From: Bacillus licheniformis DSM 13 = ATCC 14580
GTDB taxonomy: Bacteria; Bacillota; Bacilli; Bacillales; Bacillaceae
Length of the DNA: 64,000 nt
Assembly: GCF_000011645.1 (NCBI RefSeq)
Contig: NC_006270.3
Location: 2,973,501 to 3,037,500 of the forward strand
Direction: 5' to 3'
Shown here: positions 16,331 to 24,680 of the stretch, in pieces
Position numbering within the stretch: position 1 is the first letter of the stretch
Layout: each line of letters opens with the position of its first letter
Position numbers and translations under genes: made by a program
The notes under the pieces: model-generated
The model's database searches: none
What the model was told of the DNA's origin: nothing
The model's input: the letters and a program-made list of their open reading frames with translations, nothing else

Positions 16331-18025
16331 TTATTCAGGCTGCTTCGCGTCCGCTTCAAGCCGGGCCACTGCTCCAGGCGACGCTTTTTCCACCGCTCTG
16401 GCGGCTATGTCGTAAGCCTCTTCATACTGATATGCGTAAAAACAGTTTTCTGCTTCTTTCAGCTGTTCGGAAAGGATACGGTCCTGGCTTCTGAAGCGGT
16501 TGCCATATTGAATGATGCGTTCGATCAGCAAAACCAGTTCAACCAGTTCGTCCGTCTTTGTTTTCACTTCCGTGACAAGCTGTTCCGCCTCTTGAAGACG
16601 TTCGTTCACCGCATCCATGTTCAGCGGCAGCTCATTCAACTGTTCTGTCACTTTCTGCACAGTCGTCTGCGACTGTCGGATCTTTTCGGTTATGGCCTCC
16701 GGGATGCCTGGAACATTGCTTTTCTCCAGGCTGCGCGCCGTATCCTTGATTGTCTGCTTCAATTGCTTGAGAAGCTCTCTTGCCTGAAGCTCTTCTTTTC
16801 TCAGCATTTGCAGCATGTCCCTGTATTCGTCATGCTCCCGTTGCGCGGCTTCCATCTGCTTTTCGATATCGGCAAGCTCTTCTTTTAACAGCGAGTAGGC
16901 GACATGTTTCTGATCAAGCCTTTCTCTCACTTGTTCGAACTGCTTTTCGATCATTTCAAGGCGCTTTTCATATGACTGCTGCTTCTCCAGTTCGCCGGTA
17001 GTCAGTCTGTAGCCTTTCTTGACGAGCTCGGTTTCAGCTTCGGTATCCTTTTTGGAGGCTTCAAGCTTTTCCAATGCAGCGGCAAGCTCAGGCACTTTGC
17101 CCAAAATTTCCTGCCCTGCTTCGACTTCATGCTCGAGCTGGTTATACAGCGTCTGGATCGTTTCATCAATGATCTGCACGATTGCGGCGGCTTCCTCTAA
17201 ATCAAGCTCGTCCAAAAGCGCATCTTCAGCGCGCTTCAATTCTTTCAAAAGGTTTTCGAGCTCCTTCTCCACTTGAATATGATCGAGCTTATACCCTTTA
17301 TCGATCATTTCCTGATAGCCGGCTTTCAATTTTGCGATTTCCTGCGGAACTGTCTGCTTGCAGCTGGCAAGCAGTTTCGGCACATCGTCTATGTATGATT
17401 GAAGCTCTTCAAGCAAACGGTCTTGGGCAAGCAGCACCTTTCTGGCTTCTATGTAATTTCCGCCTTCTGTTTCCTCTTCAAACTGTTTAATGCCTTCCCA
17501 CACGGTATCGAGGTCGGCTTCAATTTTCGCATAGAGGTCTCCGTACAGGTGGCTGTATGCCAAAAGGTTTTTCCGCACTTTTGTATAACGTTCTTTTACC
17601 TCTTCGATTTCTTTGCGGTTCTGCTCTTCGCTTGAGACAAGATCGGCGATTTCCTTTAAGATGTCTTCAATGTTGGACTCAGCCGCTGATAAAAGATTCT
17701 CAATATGCGCGAGCACCTGTTTCGATTTTTGAAAACGGTATTTGTCGGCGCAATCCTCGGCTTCAAACAGAAGCTCTTCGACTTTGGGCATATGCGAGGT
17801 GACGATTTCATCCCATTCCCGGCGCCATCTTTCAAAGAATTCCTCAGTCTGCCCCGTCATTTTCAGATGCTTGATTTTTGACATCTCTTCCACAATCGAA
17901 CGGTTCATGATTTCGATTTTCCAAGCTTCTAAACGGTCGATCTCTTTATATATATTTTTTCTGAATAAGTAGCCCGTAGCGAATAAGATTAAAAATAACG
18001 CCAGTAAGCCAATGACAAACTCCAT
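16331..18025 (-). CDS. ezrA: Septation ring formation regulator EzrA
   Basis: A 564-residue membrane-anchored protein that restrains Z-ring assembly at cell poles and aids divisome turnover. Residues 3-22 form the transmembrane anchor, with the rest cytoplasmic and almost wholly alpha-helical: long coiled coils with spectrin-like repeats rich in E, K, L and Q. Length matches the family (about 562). It is divergent from hisJ. The IS insertion 24 bp after its stop codon has separated the two arms of its likely terminator. Confidence 0.95.
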   Translation of the reverse strand: MEFVIGLLALFLILFATGYLFRKNIYKEIDRLEAWKIEIMNRSIVEEMSKIKHLKMTGQTEEFFERWRREWDEIVTSHMPKVEELLFEAEDCADKYRFQKSKQVLAHIENLLSAAESNIEDILKEIADLVSSEEQNRKEIEEVKERYTKVRKNLLAYSHLYGDLYAKIEADLDTVWEGIKQFEEETEGGNYIEARKVLLAQDRLLEELQSYIDDVPKLLASCKQTVPQEIAKLKAGYQEMIDKGYKLDHIQVEKELENLLKELKRAEDALLDELDLEEAAAIVQIIDETIQTLYNQLEHEVEAGQEILGKVPELAAALEKLEASKKDTEAETELVKKGYRLTTGELEKQQSYEKRLEMIEKQFEQVRERLDQKHVAYSLLKEELADIEKQMEAAQREHDEYRDMLQMLRKEELQARELLKQLKQTIKDTARSLEKSNVPGIPEAITEKIRQSQTTVQKVTEQLNELPLNMDAVNERLQEAEQLVTEVKTKTDELVELVLLIERIIQYGNRFRSQDRILSEQLKEAENCFYAYQYEEAYDIAARAVEKASPGAVARLEADAKQPE

Positions 18026-18213
18026 AATGAGCCCCCTTGCTGTTTATCTTGTTCTGTCAGGGTATGATATTTGAAATTGTTATGTAAAAATGAAGTTAAA
18101 CTATCGTTTTCATTGTTCTTATGATACCATGTAACCAACATTTTTTGAGCAGAATTTTTAATTTTTTTACATCAAAGTGACAACATCTGACTATTTTTTT
18201 ACGGGGTGACATC

Positions 18214-19026
18214 ATGCTGAAACGAGACGGTCATGTTCATTCTCCCTTTTGTCCGCACGGATCAAAAGACGAATTCAGATATTATATAGAAGAATTGTGC
18301 AAAAAAGGCTTCCAATCCGTATCCTTTACTGAGCACGCGCCGCTTCCGCCTTCATTTATTGATCCGACTCCGGAGAAAGACAGCGCCATGCCGATCTCCC
18401 AGCTGGGCCGCTATATTGAACGGCTGACCGAACTGAAGGAAGAATACAGAGGACAGCTTGACATTTTGATCGGTCTTGAAGTCGATTATATCCGCGCCTT
18501 TGAACATGAAACGAAAGCTTTTCTCGATCAGTACGGCACACATCTTGACGACAGCATCCTGTCCGTTCATTTTTTGCCGGCTGGATCTTCATACATCTGT
18601 CTTGACTACGATGAAAAAGCGTTTCAGCAGCTGATCGACTGCTACGGCAGCACAGAGCAGGTTTATCTCGCCTATTATGACGAAATCTATTCTTCCATTG
18701 TATCACCGTTGGGAGCATTTAAGCCAAAACGAATCGGCCACATCACGCTTGCGAAAAAATTTGTGAAGCTGTTTCCGTATACGATGTCGGAAAGCGTTAG
18801 AAAATCGGTCTCCTCCTGTCTGGATGAAGCCGCAAAACGCGGACTTGAACTTGACTTTAATACGGCCGGCCTCCGCAAGCCTTATGCAGGCAACGTCTAT
18901 ATGGAAGAATGGATGATAAAAGAAGCGGAACAAAAAAACATCCCGCTTGTCTTTGGGTCTGACGCCCACCAAGCAGAGGATGCCGGATTTGGTTACGAAC
19001 ATTTTGAGAGCCGCTTTGTTAAATAA
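18214..19026 (+). CDS. hisJ: Histidinol-phosphatase, PHP family
   Basis: A 270-residue metal-dependent phosphatase removing phosphate from L-histidinol phosphate in histidine synthesis. PHP metal-binding motifs: RDGHVHSPFCPHG at the N-terminus, SFTEHAP near residue 45, a histidine in SVHFLP near residue 118 and GSDAHQAEDAG near residue 250. A GGGGTGA ribosome site precedes the ATG. It is remote from the main his operon, as in B. subtilis. The 3' end overlaps the convergent refZ stop by 8 bp. Confidence 0.94.
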   Translation: MLKRDGHVHSPFCPHGSKDEFRYYIEELCKKGFQSVSFTEHAPLPPSFIDPTPEKDSAMPISQLGRYIERLTELKEEYRGQLDILIGLEVDYIRAFEHETKAFLDQYGTHLDDSILSVHFLPAGSSYICLDYDEKAFQQLIDCYGSTEQVYLAYYDEIYSSIVSPLGAFKPKRIGHITLAKKFVKLFPYTMSESVRKSVSSCLDEAAKRGLELDFNTAGLRKPYAGNVYMEEWMIKEAEQKNIPLVFGSDAHQAEDAGFGYEHFESRFVK

Positions 19027-19657
19027 CGGCGGCTTGCCGACGCTCTCTGTACAACAGACTGAGAAGCCATGTTTTGACTTCCTTGTAATACGCCTGATAA
19101 AAGTACGGCTCGTGCGGCTGTACATAAAGCACTTCTGAAATATATTGAGGCTGCAGATAAGGCATCATTAAAAGCGACTTCAGCTGAATCATAAAATGGG
19201 AAAGGGGAAAACGGGAAAATTCGTTGTCCTCATTTCCCTTTTCAATGATCAGATGGAGAATGTACTTTTCTTTCGTTAAATATGTCGACATCACTTCACG
19301 ATTCAGTGTGGAATCAATCGTGACTTCGCGATAGACAAACCGAGTTAATTGACGATGTTCATGCTGATACGATAGAATATCAAAAACCAATTGAAGAAGG
19401 CAATCCGTTGCACCTGCATCCTGAAGGCGTTCATGGCCCTTTTCAAGGATTCTTAAATAGCCTTCATAAAAACGGGATACTAAATGCTCCATTAACCCGC
19501 CTTTTCCATTAAAATAATAGGAGATGTGGGCGACATTGACATTGGCTGCTCGGGCAATTTCGCGGACTGATGTTCCTGAAAAACCTTTTTGGTTGAACAG
19601 TTCCACGGCAGATTCGATGATCCTGTCCTTCGTGGTTGGAGTAGCGTTTGATCCCAT
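19019..19657 (-). CDS. refZ: TetR-type regulator RefZ (YttP)
   Basis: A 212-residue TetR/AcrR-like protein. The N-terminal helix-turn-helix is GTSVREIARAANVNVAHISYYF (residues about 30-51). The rest is a helical ligand-binding-type domain. The B. subtilis orthologue binds sites near the origin and affects FtsZ-ring positioning during sporulation rather than acting as a classical repressor. Convergent overlap with hisJ and divergent from ytsP match B. subtilis. I identify it by position and sequence pattern. Confidence 0.9.
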   Translation of the reverse strand: MGSNATPTTKDRIIESAVELFNQKGFSGTSVREIARAANVNVAHISYYFNGKGGLMEHLVSRFYEGYLRILEKGHERLQDAGATDCLLQLVFDILSYQHEHRQLTRFVYREVTIDSTLNREVMSTYLTKEKYILHLIIEKGNEDNEFSRFPLSHFMIQLKSLLMMPYLQPQYISEVLYVQPHEPYFYQAYYKEVKTWLLSLLYRERRQAAVI

Positions 19658-19785
19658 CTTGTTTCACCCCTTCTTACTTAAAACAATTCCACTTCAAGCG
19701 GAGTTGTTCCTGTAAAAAGCGCTCGACAAATAGCATCACGGCAAGCGCGTTTTTGCCATTTCAAAGAAAAAGCGAGGGAAATATA

Positions 19786-20280
19786 ATGTTTCATGTCGAA
19801 AAAACAGAAGGCAGTAAAGAAAAAAAATACGAGCTTCTCCTCAAACAGATCGATGCGCTGACAGAAGGCGAACCTGATATGATCGCCAATACAGCAAACG
19901 CTTCCGCTCTTTTGTATCAATCATTGGAAGACGTCAACTGGGCGGGCTTTTATTTTGCCAAAGACGGTGAGCTTGTGCTCGGGCCGTTCCAGGGACTTCC
20001 TGCATGCGTAAGAATCCCGTTCGGGAAAGGCGTCTGCGGCACCGCTTATACAAACGGCCGGGTCGAGCGCGTTGAAGATGTGAACGCATTCCCCGGACAC
20101 ATTGCGTGTGATGCAGCGTCCCAATCCGAAATCGTAGTTCCGCTTGAAGTTGACGGGAGCATCATCGGAGTGCTCGATATCGACAGCCCGATTAAAAACC
20201 GCTTCGATGAAACTGATGAGTATTATTTGAAAAAGTTCACGGAGAAGCTTGGAGAGCGTTTAAGCGAAAAGAGCCGGTAA
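19786..20280 (+). CDS. ytsP: Free methionine-(R)-sulfoxide reductase, GAF domain (YtsP)
   Basis: A 164-residue GAF-fold enzyme reducing free Met-R-sulfoxide. The ATG at 19786 has AGCGAGGG upstream; the upstream frame extension overlaps the refZ start region and is rejected. The three family cysteines are visible in GLPACVRIP, GKGVCGTAY and HIACDAAS. Ends with GVLDIDSP and a helical tail. Monocistronic, with a terminator overlapping its stop codon. Confidence 0.92.
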   Translation: MFHVEKTEGSKEKKYELLLKQIDALTEGEPDMIANTANASALLYQSLEDVNWAGFYFAKDGELVLGPFQGLPACVRIPFGKGVCGTAYTNGRVERVEDVNAFPGHIACDAASQSEIVVPLEVDGSIIGVLDIDSPIKNRFDETDEYYLKKFTEKLGERLSEKSR

Positions 20281-20295
20281 TTCCGGCTCTTTTTT
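20267..20295. terminator. Bidirectional terminator between ytsP and dgcP
   Basis: AAAAGAGCCGG TAATT CCGGCTCTTTT: the left arm is within the last ytsP codons and the T run reaches the dgcP stop, so it serves both convergent genes. Confidence 0.93.
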
Positions 20296-21994
20296 AATGT
20301 GTCATAAACTTGTTTTTCCCGTTCCGCTTTGCATTGTACAGCGCGACATCCGCTTCTTTAAAAAGGTCGGATAAAGATTTCGGACGATCCTGAGACCAAT
20401 GGGATACCCCGCACGAAATCGTCACCGTCGGATCCGTACATTCCCTGACAAGCATTATGAGCCTTTCGGCAAGCATTTCACCGGCGTTCAGCCTTGCTTT
20501 CGGCAAGTATACCGCAAGCTCTTCTCCTCCCCACCTTGCTGCGACATCCTGATCGCGGATGTTTCGCTGGATCACCCGGGCGACTTGTATAAGAATATCA
20601 TCGCCTTTCTGATGGCCGTACGTATCGTTAATCTGTTTAAAATCATCGATATCGATCAATACGAGGACGCCGCTCTCGTCCAATTTCATACTGTACCCGA
20701 TTTTCTCATCGAGATGGCTTCTCGAGTAGAGCTCTGTCAAACGGTCTGTCTGAACAAGATACTTCAGCCGGTCGCGCAGCATCAAATTCGATACGGCGAG
20801 CGTGGAATGCCTGATCAGCGTCTGAAACAGCTTAAACATCTCAAACGAAAAGGAGCAGACGTTTTTTTTCAACACGATGACAAACCCTTTGTTTTCATTA
20901 TTTTCCAGCATCGGAACGCCCATTAATGAAGCATATCCTTCATTCCCAAAAAGCGAAGAACCGTTTCCGACAAACACCCCGTTTTCCTCTGATATCTTCT
21001 CTTTGACATAGCGGATGTATGGAAGGGCCTCATCCGTCTGAAAAAAACTAGTGCTTTCCGGCAGCAGGGTTTCCTTTCCTAAGTGATTTTTATAAAAAAA
21101 GCCCACCTCTTCGGCGCCGAATGAACTGATCAGCCTTTCGGACAAGCTCTTCATCATATCCGGAAGGCGTTTCGTCCGGTTCAGCTGATGCGATGTTTCA
21201 TTAATCAGCTCCAAATTTGAAATCATATTCTGCGACTGTTCGTAAAGCCGTGAATTTTCAAATGCTTTCCCTGCCGCATTCGAAATAATGCATATATCCG
21301 CTGCCGTATCGGCAGCGCCTGGTCCAAAGGCTTTCAAAACGCCGTACGTTCCCTGCCGGCCTTTAATCGGAATGTATACTTCCGCTTCATTTTTGCTCTT
21401 CTCCTGTCCTGATAAGTATGCCTCCAAGGCAAAAGAATCGGTCGATTCGCTTTGCACATCCAACTCTATCGCAGGGAGGTTGATGTATTGATCCTCATCG
21501 TATGACAAGAAAAGACAATACGTTAAAAAAGGAAACACACTCCTTAAGCTTTCGAGCATTGTCTTCAGCACCTGCTCCTGATCCATCAGCTCATGCAGCA
21601 GCTCCGTCTTTTCATAAATCTTTGTTTTCTTAAGCTCATCACGAAATAATGCGTCAAGCTCCAGACAATGCACCAAAAACAGATGAATGGATTCCGCGAG
21701 ACGTTCTGGTAATTTATGTTTCTTTTGACATGAAAGTTCTATATATTTGCTGTTTTCTTCTATTGTTATAATGGTATGATAATCGCTCACTCGTCTGATC
21801 GGATCACCGTCGCCTCTCGATCCCTGCAGTCTTGAAGAAGGCTGCACTGTTAGAGATATAAACGAAAAAAATGACTCTGCTGCCGCTTTTAGCCAGGCAA
21901 CAGAGTCGTCGTACGAGACGGCCGGCTTTTTTAAAAAAAATTGAAACAGCTTTTGATGAAAAGTCAGATATAGGTCTTCAGTTTGTTTATTCAT
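20294..21994 (-). CDS. dgcP: Diguanylate cyclase with GAF domain, DgcP (YtrP)
   Basis: A 566-residue cytoplasmic cyclase making cyclic di-GMP. The ATG at 21994 has AAGG 8 nt upstream. The N-terminal 390 residues hold GAF-like sensory regions, and the C-terminal GGDEF domain shows LVLIDIDDFKQINDTYGH and the active-site signature WGGEEL. RDQD lies five residues before GGEE, fitting the RxxD inhibitory I-site, so product feedback is likely. It is divergent from rpsD, as in B. subtilis. Confidence 0.94.
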   Translation of the reverse strand: MNKQTEDLYLTFHQKLFQFFLKKPAVSYDDSVAWLKAAAESFFSFISLTVQPSSRLQGSRGDGDPIRRVSDYHTIITIEENSKYIELSCQKKHKLPERLAESIHLFLVHCLELDALFRDELKKTKIYEKTELLHELMDQEQVLKTMLESLRSVFPFLTYCLFLSYDEDQYINLPAIELDVQSESTDSFALEAYLSGQEKSKNEAEVYIPIKGRQGTYGVLKAFGPGAADTAADICIISNAAGKAFENSRLYEQSQNMISNLELINETSHQLNRTKRLPDMMKSLSERLISSFGAEEVGFFYKNHLGKETLLPESTSFFQTDEALPYIRYVKEKISEENGVFVGNGSSLFGNEGYASLMGVPMLENNENKGFVIVLKKNVCSFSFEMFKLFQTLIRHSTLAVSNLMLRDRLKYLVQTDRLTELYSRSHLDEKIGYSMKLDESGVLVLIDIDDFKQINDTYGHQKGDDILIQVARVIQRNIRDQDVAARWGGEELAVYLPKARLNAGEMLAERLIMLVRECTDPTVTISCGVSHWSQDRPKSLSDLFKEADVALYNAKRNGKNKFMTH

Positions 21995-22106
21995 GGTCAT
22001 CACCTTAAAAAATCCGTTTTTTGTATTTTATTTTCCTGATTATATCACAAAAACAGGACTATATACTTATAAACAGTCCGTTCCTTTCGGGACGATCCAT
22101 GAATGG

Positions 22107-22135
22107 TTGACTTTGCCCGGCGGACATTATATAAT
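22107..22135 (+). promoter_or_regulatory. SigA promoter of rpsD
   Basis: TTGACT (22107-22112), 17-nt spacer, TATAAT (22130-22135). Start expected near 22142, about 180 nt upstream of the rpsD ATG. Confidence 0.85.
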
Positions 22136-22141
22136 CTTCTT

Positions 22142-22323
22142 TGTGTGAAATAATGCAGCCTTTTTGTTCTGCTTCTATGTTTCATTTTGTTCCTTATTTA
22201 TTAAGGTGTATCGTGTAACTCTTTGCTGCTGGAGCGAGGATACATGAAAACAAAATGGACATGGCTGAATTGAACAGATGGGTTTTATTTTCACAAAAAT
22301 AAAACCAAAGGAGGAGTCACATT
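22142..22323 (+). promoter_or_regulatory. rpsD mRNA leader (S4 autoregulatory region)
   Basis: A leader of about 180 nt lies between the promoter and the rpsD ATG with no open frame of note. In B. subtilis protein S4 binds the rpsD leader and represses its own translation. The length and position here agree, but I did not derive the pseudoknot base by base. The ribosome site is AAAGGAGGAG at about 22309. Confidence 0.65.
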
Positions 22324-22926
22324 ATGGCTCGCTATACAGGTCCAAGCTGGAAATTATCCCGCCGTTTAGGCATCTCTTTAAGCGGTACGGGTAAAGAATT
22401 AGAAAAACGTCCTTACGCACCAGGTCCTCACGGTCCGGGACAGCGTAAAAAACTATCAGAATATGGTTTGCAATTGCAAGAAAAGCAAAAGCTTCGCCAT
22501 ATGTACGGTGTGAACGAACGCCAATTCCGCAACCTTTTTGACAAAGCTGCGAAAATGGCCGGTAAACACGGTGAAAACTTCATGATTCTTCTTGAGTCAC
22601 GTCTTGACAACATCGTTTACCGTCTTGGCCTGGCGCGCACTCGCCGCCAAGCACGCCAATTGGTAAACCACGGTCACGTTCTTGTTGACGGAAGCCGCGT
22701 TGACATTCCGTCTTACCAAGTTAAACCTGGCCAAACGATTTCACTTCGTGAAAAATCTCAAAACCTTTCTGTCGTTAAAGAAGCGGTTGAAGTGAACAAC
22801 TTTGTTCCTGAATACCTGACTTTTGACGCTGAAAAGCTTGAAGGTTCACTAACTCGCCTTCCAGAGCGTTCTGAGCTTCCTGCTGAGATTAACGAAGCGC
22901 TGATCGTTGAGTTCTACTCTCGTTAA
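22324..22926 (+). CDS. rpsD: 30S ribosomal protein S4
   Basis: A 200-residue primary rRNA-binding protein of the small subunit body, also a translational autorepressor. The N-terminus MARYTGPSWKLSRRLGISL is typical, and the S4 RNA-binding domain (about residues 90-150) contains LARTRRQARQLVNHGHVLVDG. It lacks the zinc-binding cysteines of the C+ form. Highly biased codon use and a strong AAAGGAGGAG ribosome site. Monocistronic with its own leader and terminator. Confidence 0.98.
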   Translation: MARYTGPSWKLSRRLGISLSGTGKELEKRPYAPGPHGPGQRKKLSEYGLQLQEKQKLRHMYGVNERQFRNLFDKAAKMAGKHGENFMILLESRLDNIVYRLGLARTRRQARQLVNHGHVLVDGSRVDIPSYQVKPGQTISLREKSQNLSVVKEAVEVNNFVPEYLTFDAEKLEGSLTRLPERSELPAEINEALIVEFYSR

Positions 22927-22932
22927 TAGAAA

Positions 22933-23000
22933 ATGCTCTTTAAAGAGCATGGGCAAAAACCCTAGAATTGTTGACATCCCAACGATTCTAGGGTTTTTTG
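22933..23000 (+). terminator. Two hairpins after rpsD, the second a terminator
   Basis: First a perfect 18-bp palindrome ATGCTCTTTAAAGAGCAT (22933-22950) without a T run. Then the long stem AAAACCCTAGAAT / ATTCTAGGGTTTT (22956-22968 and 22987-22999) ending in T, a strong terminator. Confidence 0.92.
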
Positions 23001-23150
23001 TTTACTCCCCGTTGATTCTGGCTGCTGATAGATCTGATGATTCACTTTCAAATGATATCTGTGATCACATTCATCCTGGTTCGAAATTCGCCCGCCGGAA
23101 TAAAACAGACCCGCCTCATAAGAGTAAGGTACCTTCTCACAAGCAAACAT
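22962..23150 (-). CDS. Small hypothetical protein, 62 residues
   Basis: An open frame beginning MFACEKVPYSYEAGLFYSGG. The ATG at 23150 has AAAGGAG 8 nt upstream. The last 15 residues are encoded by the rpsD terminator stem, so the true end of a functional protein may be less constrained there. The middle part (GGRISNQDECDHRYHL) is polar and rich in His and Asp. I do not recognise a family. It would be convergent with rpsD. It may be real, but the evidence is only the start signal and amino-acid composition. Confidence 0.35.
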   Translation of the reverse strand: MFACEKVPYSYEAGLFYSGGRISNQDECDHRYHLKVNHQIYQQPESTGSKQKTLESLGCQQF

Positions 23151-23227
23151 CTCCTTTTCTCCTTTAAACATCTTCGGTAAAATTAAATCGTTGGTTAGAC
23201 AATTGAAAGCGGAGGAGTGGCCGACAA

Positions 23228-23458
23228 ATGCTTTTGTTTTTTGCTAAGTTTGTCTTGTTCTACGTATTCTGTTCAGTTGCATTCGCCCTTTTCAAAGTCA
23301 TGTACTACAATATCAGCAAAAAATGGGTTACAAAGACGGCGGAGGGCACTAAACTGAATTGGGCTTTGAATGTCTTTCTTAAACACGGCAAGAAAATGGA
23401 CAGCAACGACTGCTTTGTTATGGGGGTTTTAGCGGGATGGTGTGCGATTTATTTATAA
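23228..23458 (+). CDS. Small membrane protein, 76 residues
   Basis: GGAGGAG lies 10 nt before the ATG. An N-terminal hydrophobic segment (residues 2-25) is followed by a basic amphipathic middle (NISKKWVTKTAEGTK and FLKHGKKMDSND) and a second hydrophobic stretch at the C-terminus (CFVMGVLAGWCAIYL). It looks like a two-helix membrane protein with a cytoplasmic basic loop. No family recognised. It stands alone in the accessory stretch between rpsD and tyrS, where I recall no gene in B. subtilis. Confidence 0.6.
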   Translation: MLLFFAKFVLFYVFCSVAFALFKVMYYNISKKWVTKTAEGTKLNWALNVFLKHGKKMDSNDCFVMGVLAGWCAIYL

Positions 23459-23700
23459 AAAGCTTCCGAAAAAGGACCGAGATCCGTGTCGCGATGCAGC
23501 CACAACTGAACTTCAGCGACTGCTTTTATTTAGTCTCGCCGATTTGACTGTTCTCCGGTATCACCATACGATCCTCAATCGCTGCTGAGAGTGATACCGC
23601 CAAACACTCTTCGGTATTGCTGGCACATTGAACAAAGCTCCGATGATATTATTGAAGGGTTGCTCAATAAAATCAAAAATTCAGGTCTGCTTCAGTATAT

Positions 23701-23742
23701 AAAAAAACCCCAATCGCCAGATGATTTTCTAACAATTGGGGG
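23701..23742 (-). terminator. Terminator of the DUF805 gene
   Basis: Stem CCCCAATTG / CGATTGGGG (minus strand, one mismatch) followed by seven T, directly after the stop codon at 23748. Confidence 0.8.
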
Positions 23743-23747
23743 CCAAT

Positions 23748-24185
23748 TTACGATACATTTACTTTTGGATTTGGTCCATATTGATTTTCTTTTGCTTCGC
23801 CAGCCTGACAGTAAAAAATAAGCAGAATGACAGCACCGATAATCGGCAAAAAGCCAATTAAAATCCACCAGCCGCTTCTCCCGGTATCATGCAGCCTGCG
23901 GACATTGACAGCCAAAGAAGGCACCAAAACAGCCAACTGATAAATAAAGATGAGAATGTATCCGAGGAACCCCCCGCCATACCCAATAATATATCCTACT
24001 TGATATCTGTCATATCCTTCTGCTGTCATGATTCCTGAAATAAATAAACTTACTACCATTAATGATAAGATAAATAATATAAAGCATATGATGCCGTTAA
24101 ATACATGAAACAACCAGTATTCCTTTCGTCTTGCTCTCCCTTCAAAATTCGCATAATTCTTCAAGCCTCTCCAATACCACTTCAT
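23748..24185 (-). CDS. DUF805 inner-membrane protein
   Basis: A 145-residue membrane protein. The N-terminal motif NYANFEGRARRKEYWLF is the DUF805 hallmark, followed by hydrophobic segments near residues 30-55, 65-90 and 105-130 and by the second family motif RRLHDTGRSGWW. A GGAGG ribosome site precedes the ATG. DUF805 proteins are common and functionally undefined; some sit near phage or stress genes. It is flanked by non-syntenic small genes, which suggests gain or loss in this lineage. Confidence 0.88.
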   Translation of the reverse strand: MKWYWRGLKNYANFEGRARRKEYWLFHVFNGIICFILFILSLMVVSLFISGIMTAEGYDRYQVGYIIGYGGGFLGYILIFIYQLAVLVPSLAVNVRRLHDTGRSGWWILIGFLPIIGAVILLIFYCQAGEAKENQYGPNPKVNVS

Positions 24186-24356
24186 ACAATTTCCTCCACT
24201 GCCAAATCTATAAATTTGCGAAAAACATATGAATTATACCATAAAATATCATTTTCGACCATTTACTTGAAGGGATGTTTTGATGCCTGTTCGGAAAGAA
24301 CATTTTTTCTATGGGCTTTGAGCTTACATTCATATCATAGGAAAAACAATATACCG

Positions 24357-24385
24357 TTTCCATTTAACCATTGCTTCTGTATAAT
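24357..24385 (+). promoter_or_regulatory. Candidate promoter of the tRNA-like RNA
   Basis: TTTCCA (24357-24362), 17-nt spacer, TATAAT (24380-24385). The -10 is perfect and the -35 matches 4 of 6. A start near 24392 would be about 10 nt before the tRNA-like 5' end. Confidence 0.55.
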
Positions 24386-24401
24386 ATGAATCATTCATTT
24401 C

Positions 24402-24595
24402 GCCTCCGTAGCTCTAGAAGGGAAGAGCGCCGTAAAACACTGTAGGAACGGGTCGCAAGGCAAGGGTTTCAGAAGCACCGAAAAGCAAATAGCTGAGACA
24501 GGTGGAATTCCTGTCGGTGAAAGTCCGTAGGGAAGCGTGTTCTCCCCTAGCCTATGCTTACGGAAGGAGTGCGGGTTCGAATCCCGCCGGAGGCA
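24402..24595 (+). ncRNA. tRNA-like RNA with a ~120-nt extension of the anticodon arm, class unknown
   Basis: GCCTCCG (24402-24408) pairs with CGGAGGC (24588-24594), a full 7-bp acceptor stem with A discriminator and no encoded CCA. Then TA, a D-arm GCTCT / AGAGC with a GGG-containing loop, and a 5-bp stem CCGTA (24430-24434) / TACGG (24559-24563) where the anticodon stem belongs. A 7-nt variable region and a perfect T-arm GCGGG-TTCGAAT-CCCGC follow. Instead of a 7-nt anticodon loop there are 124 nt that fold into further helices: GGGTTT/GAAAGTCC-type pairing (24464-24469 with 24520-24526), CACC/GGTG (24477-24480 region with 24515-24518), hairpin GACAGG/CCTGTC (24497-24515) and TAGGG/CCCTA (24528-24549). 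It has its own promoter and terminator. Not tmRNA (no G3-U70 pair and too short). No group I core seen. A bacterial Y-RNA-like tRNA mimic or an intron-bearing or decayed tRNA are alternatives. Confidence 0.65.
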
Positions 24596-24626
24596 TTGAT
24601 TACATCTCTGGTCTCGAAGAAGAATT

Positions 24627-24659
24627 AAAAAACAGACAGAAGTTCACTGTCTGTTTTTT
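24627..24659. terminator. Terminator of the tRNA-like RNA, also serving the convergent MBL gene
   Basis: AAAAAACAGACAG / CTGTCTGTTTTTT with a 7-nt loop, flanked by A and T runs, so active in both directions. Confidence 0.93.
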
Positions 24660-24680
24660 ACGGCTTTGACCTGTCATATA

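Noticed and set aside
23591..23821. Plus-strand frame of 76 codons
   Set aside because: No ribosome site. Its second half lies over the terminator and end of the DUF805 gene, and the peptide resembles no family.
24460..24540. Cobalamin-type riboswitch because of GGTGGAATTCC
   Set aside because: Only this short hairpin resembles the consensus. The preceding AGGGAA and following GCCACTG elements are missing and the tRNA-like ends are unexplained.
24402..24595. tmRNA (ssrA) at the tRNA-like locus
   Set aside because: It lacks the tRNA-Ala identity pair G3-U70, has a normal D-arm, no tag-peptide frame, and is about 195 nt instead of about 360 nt.
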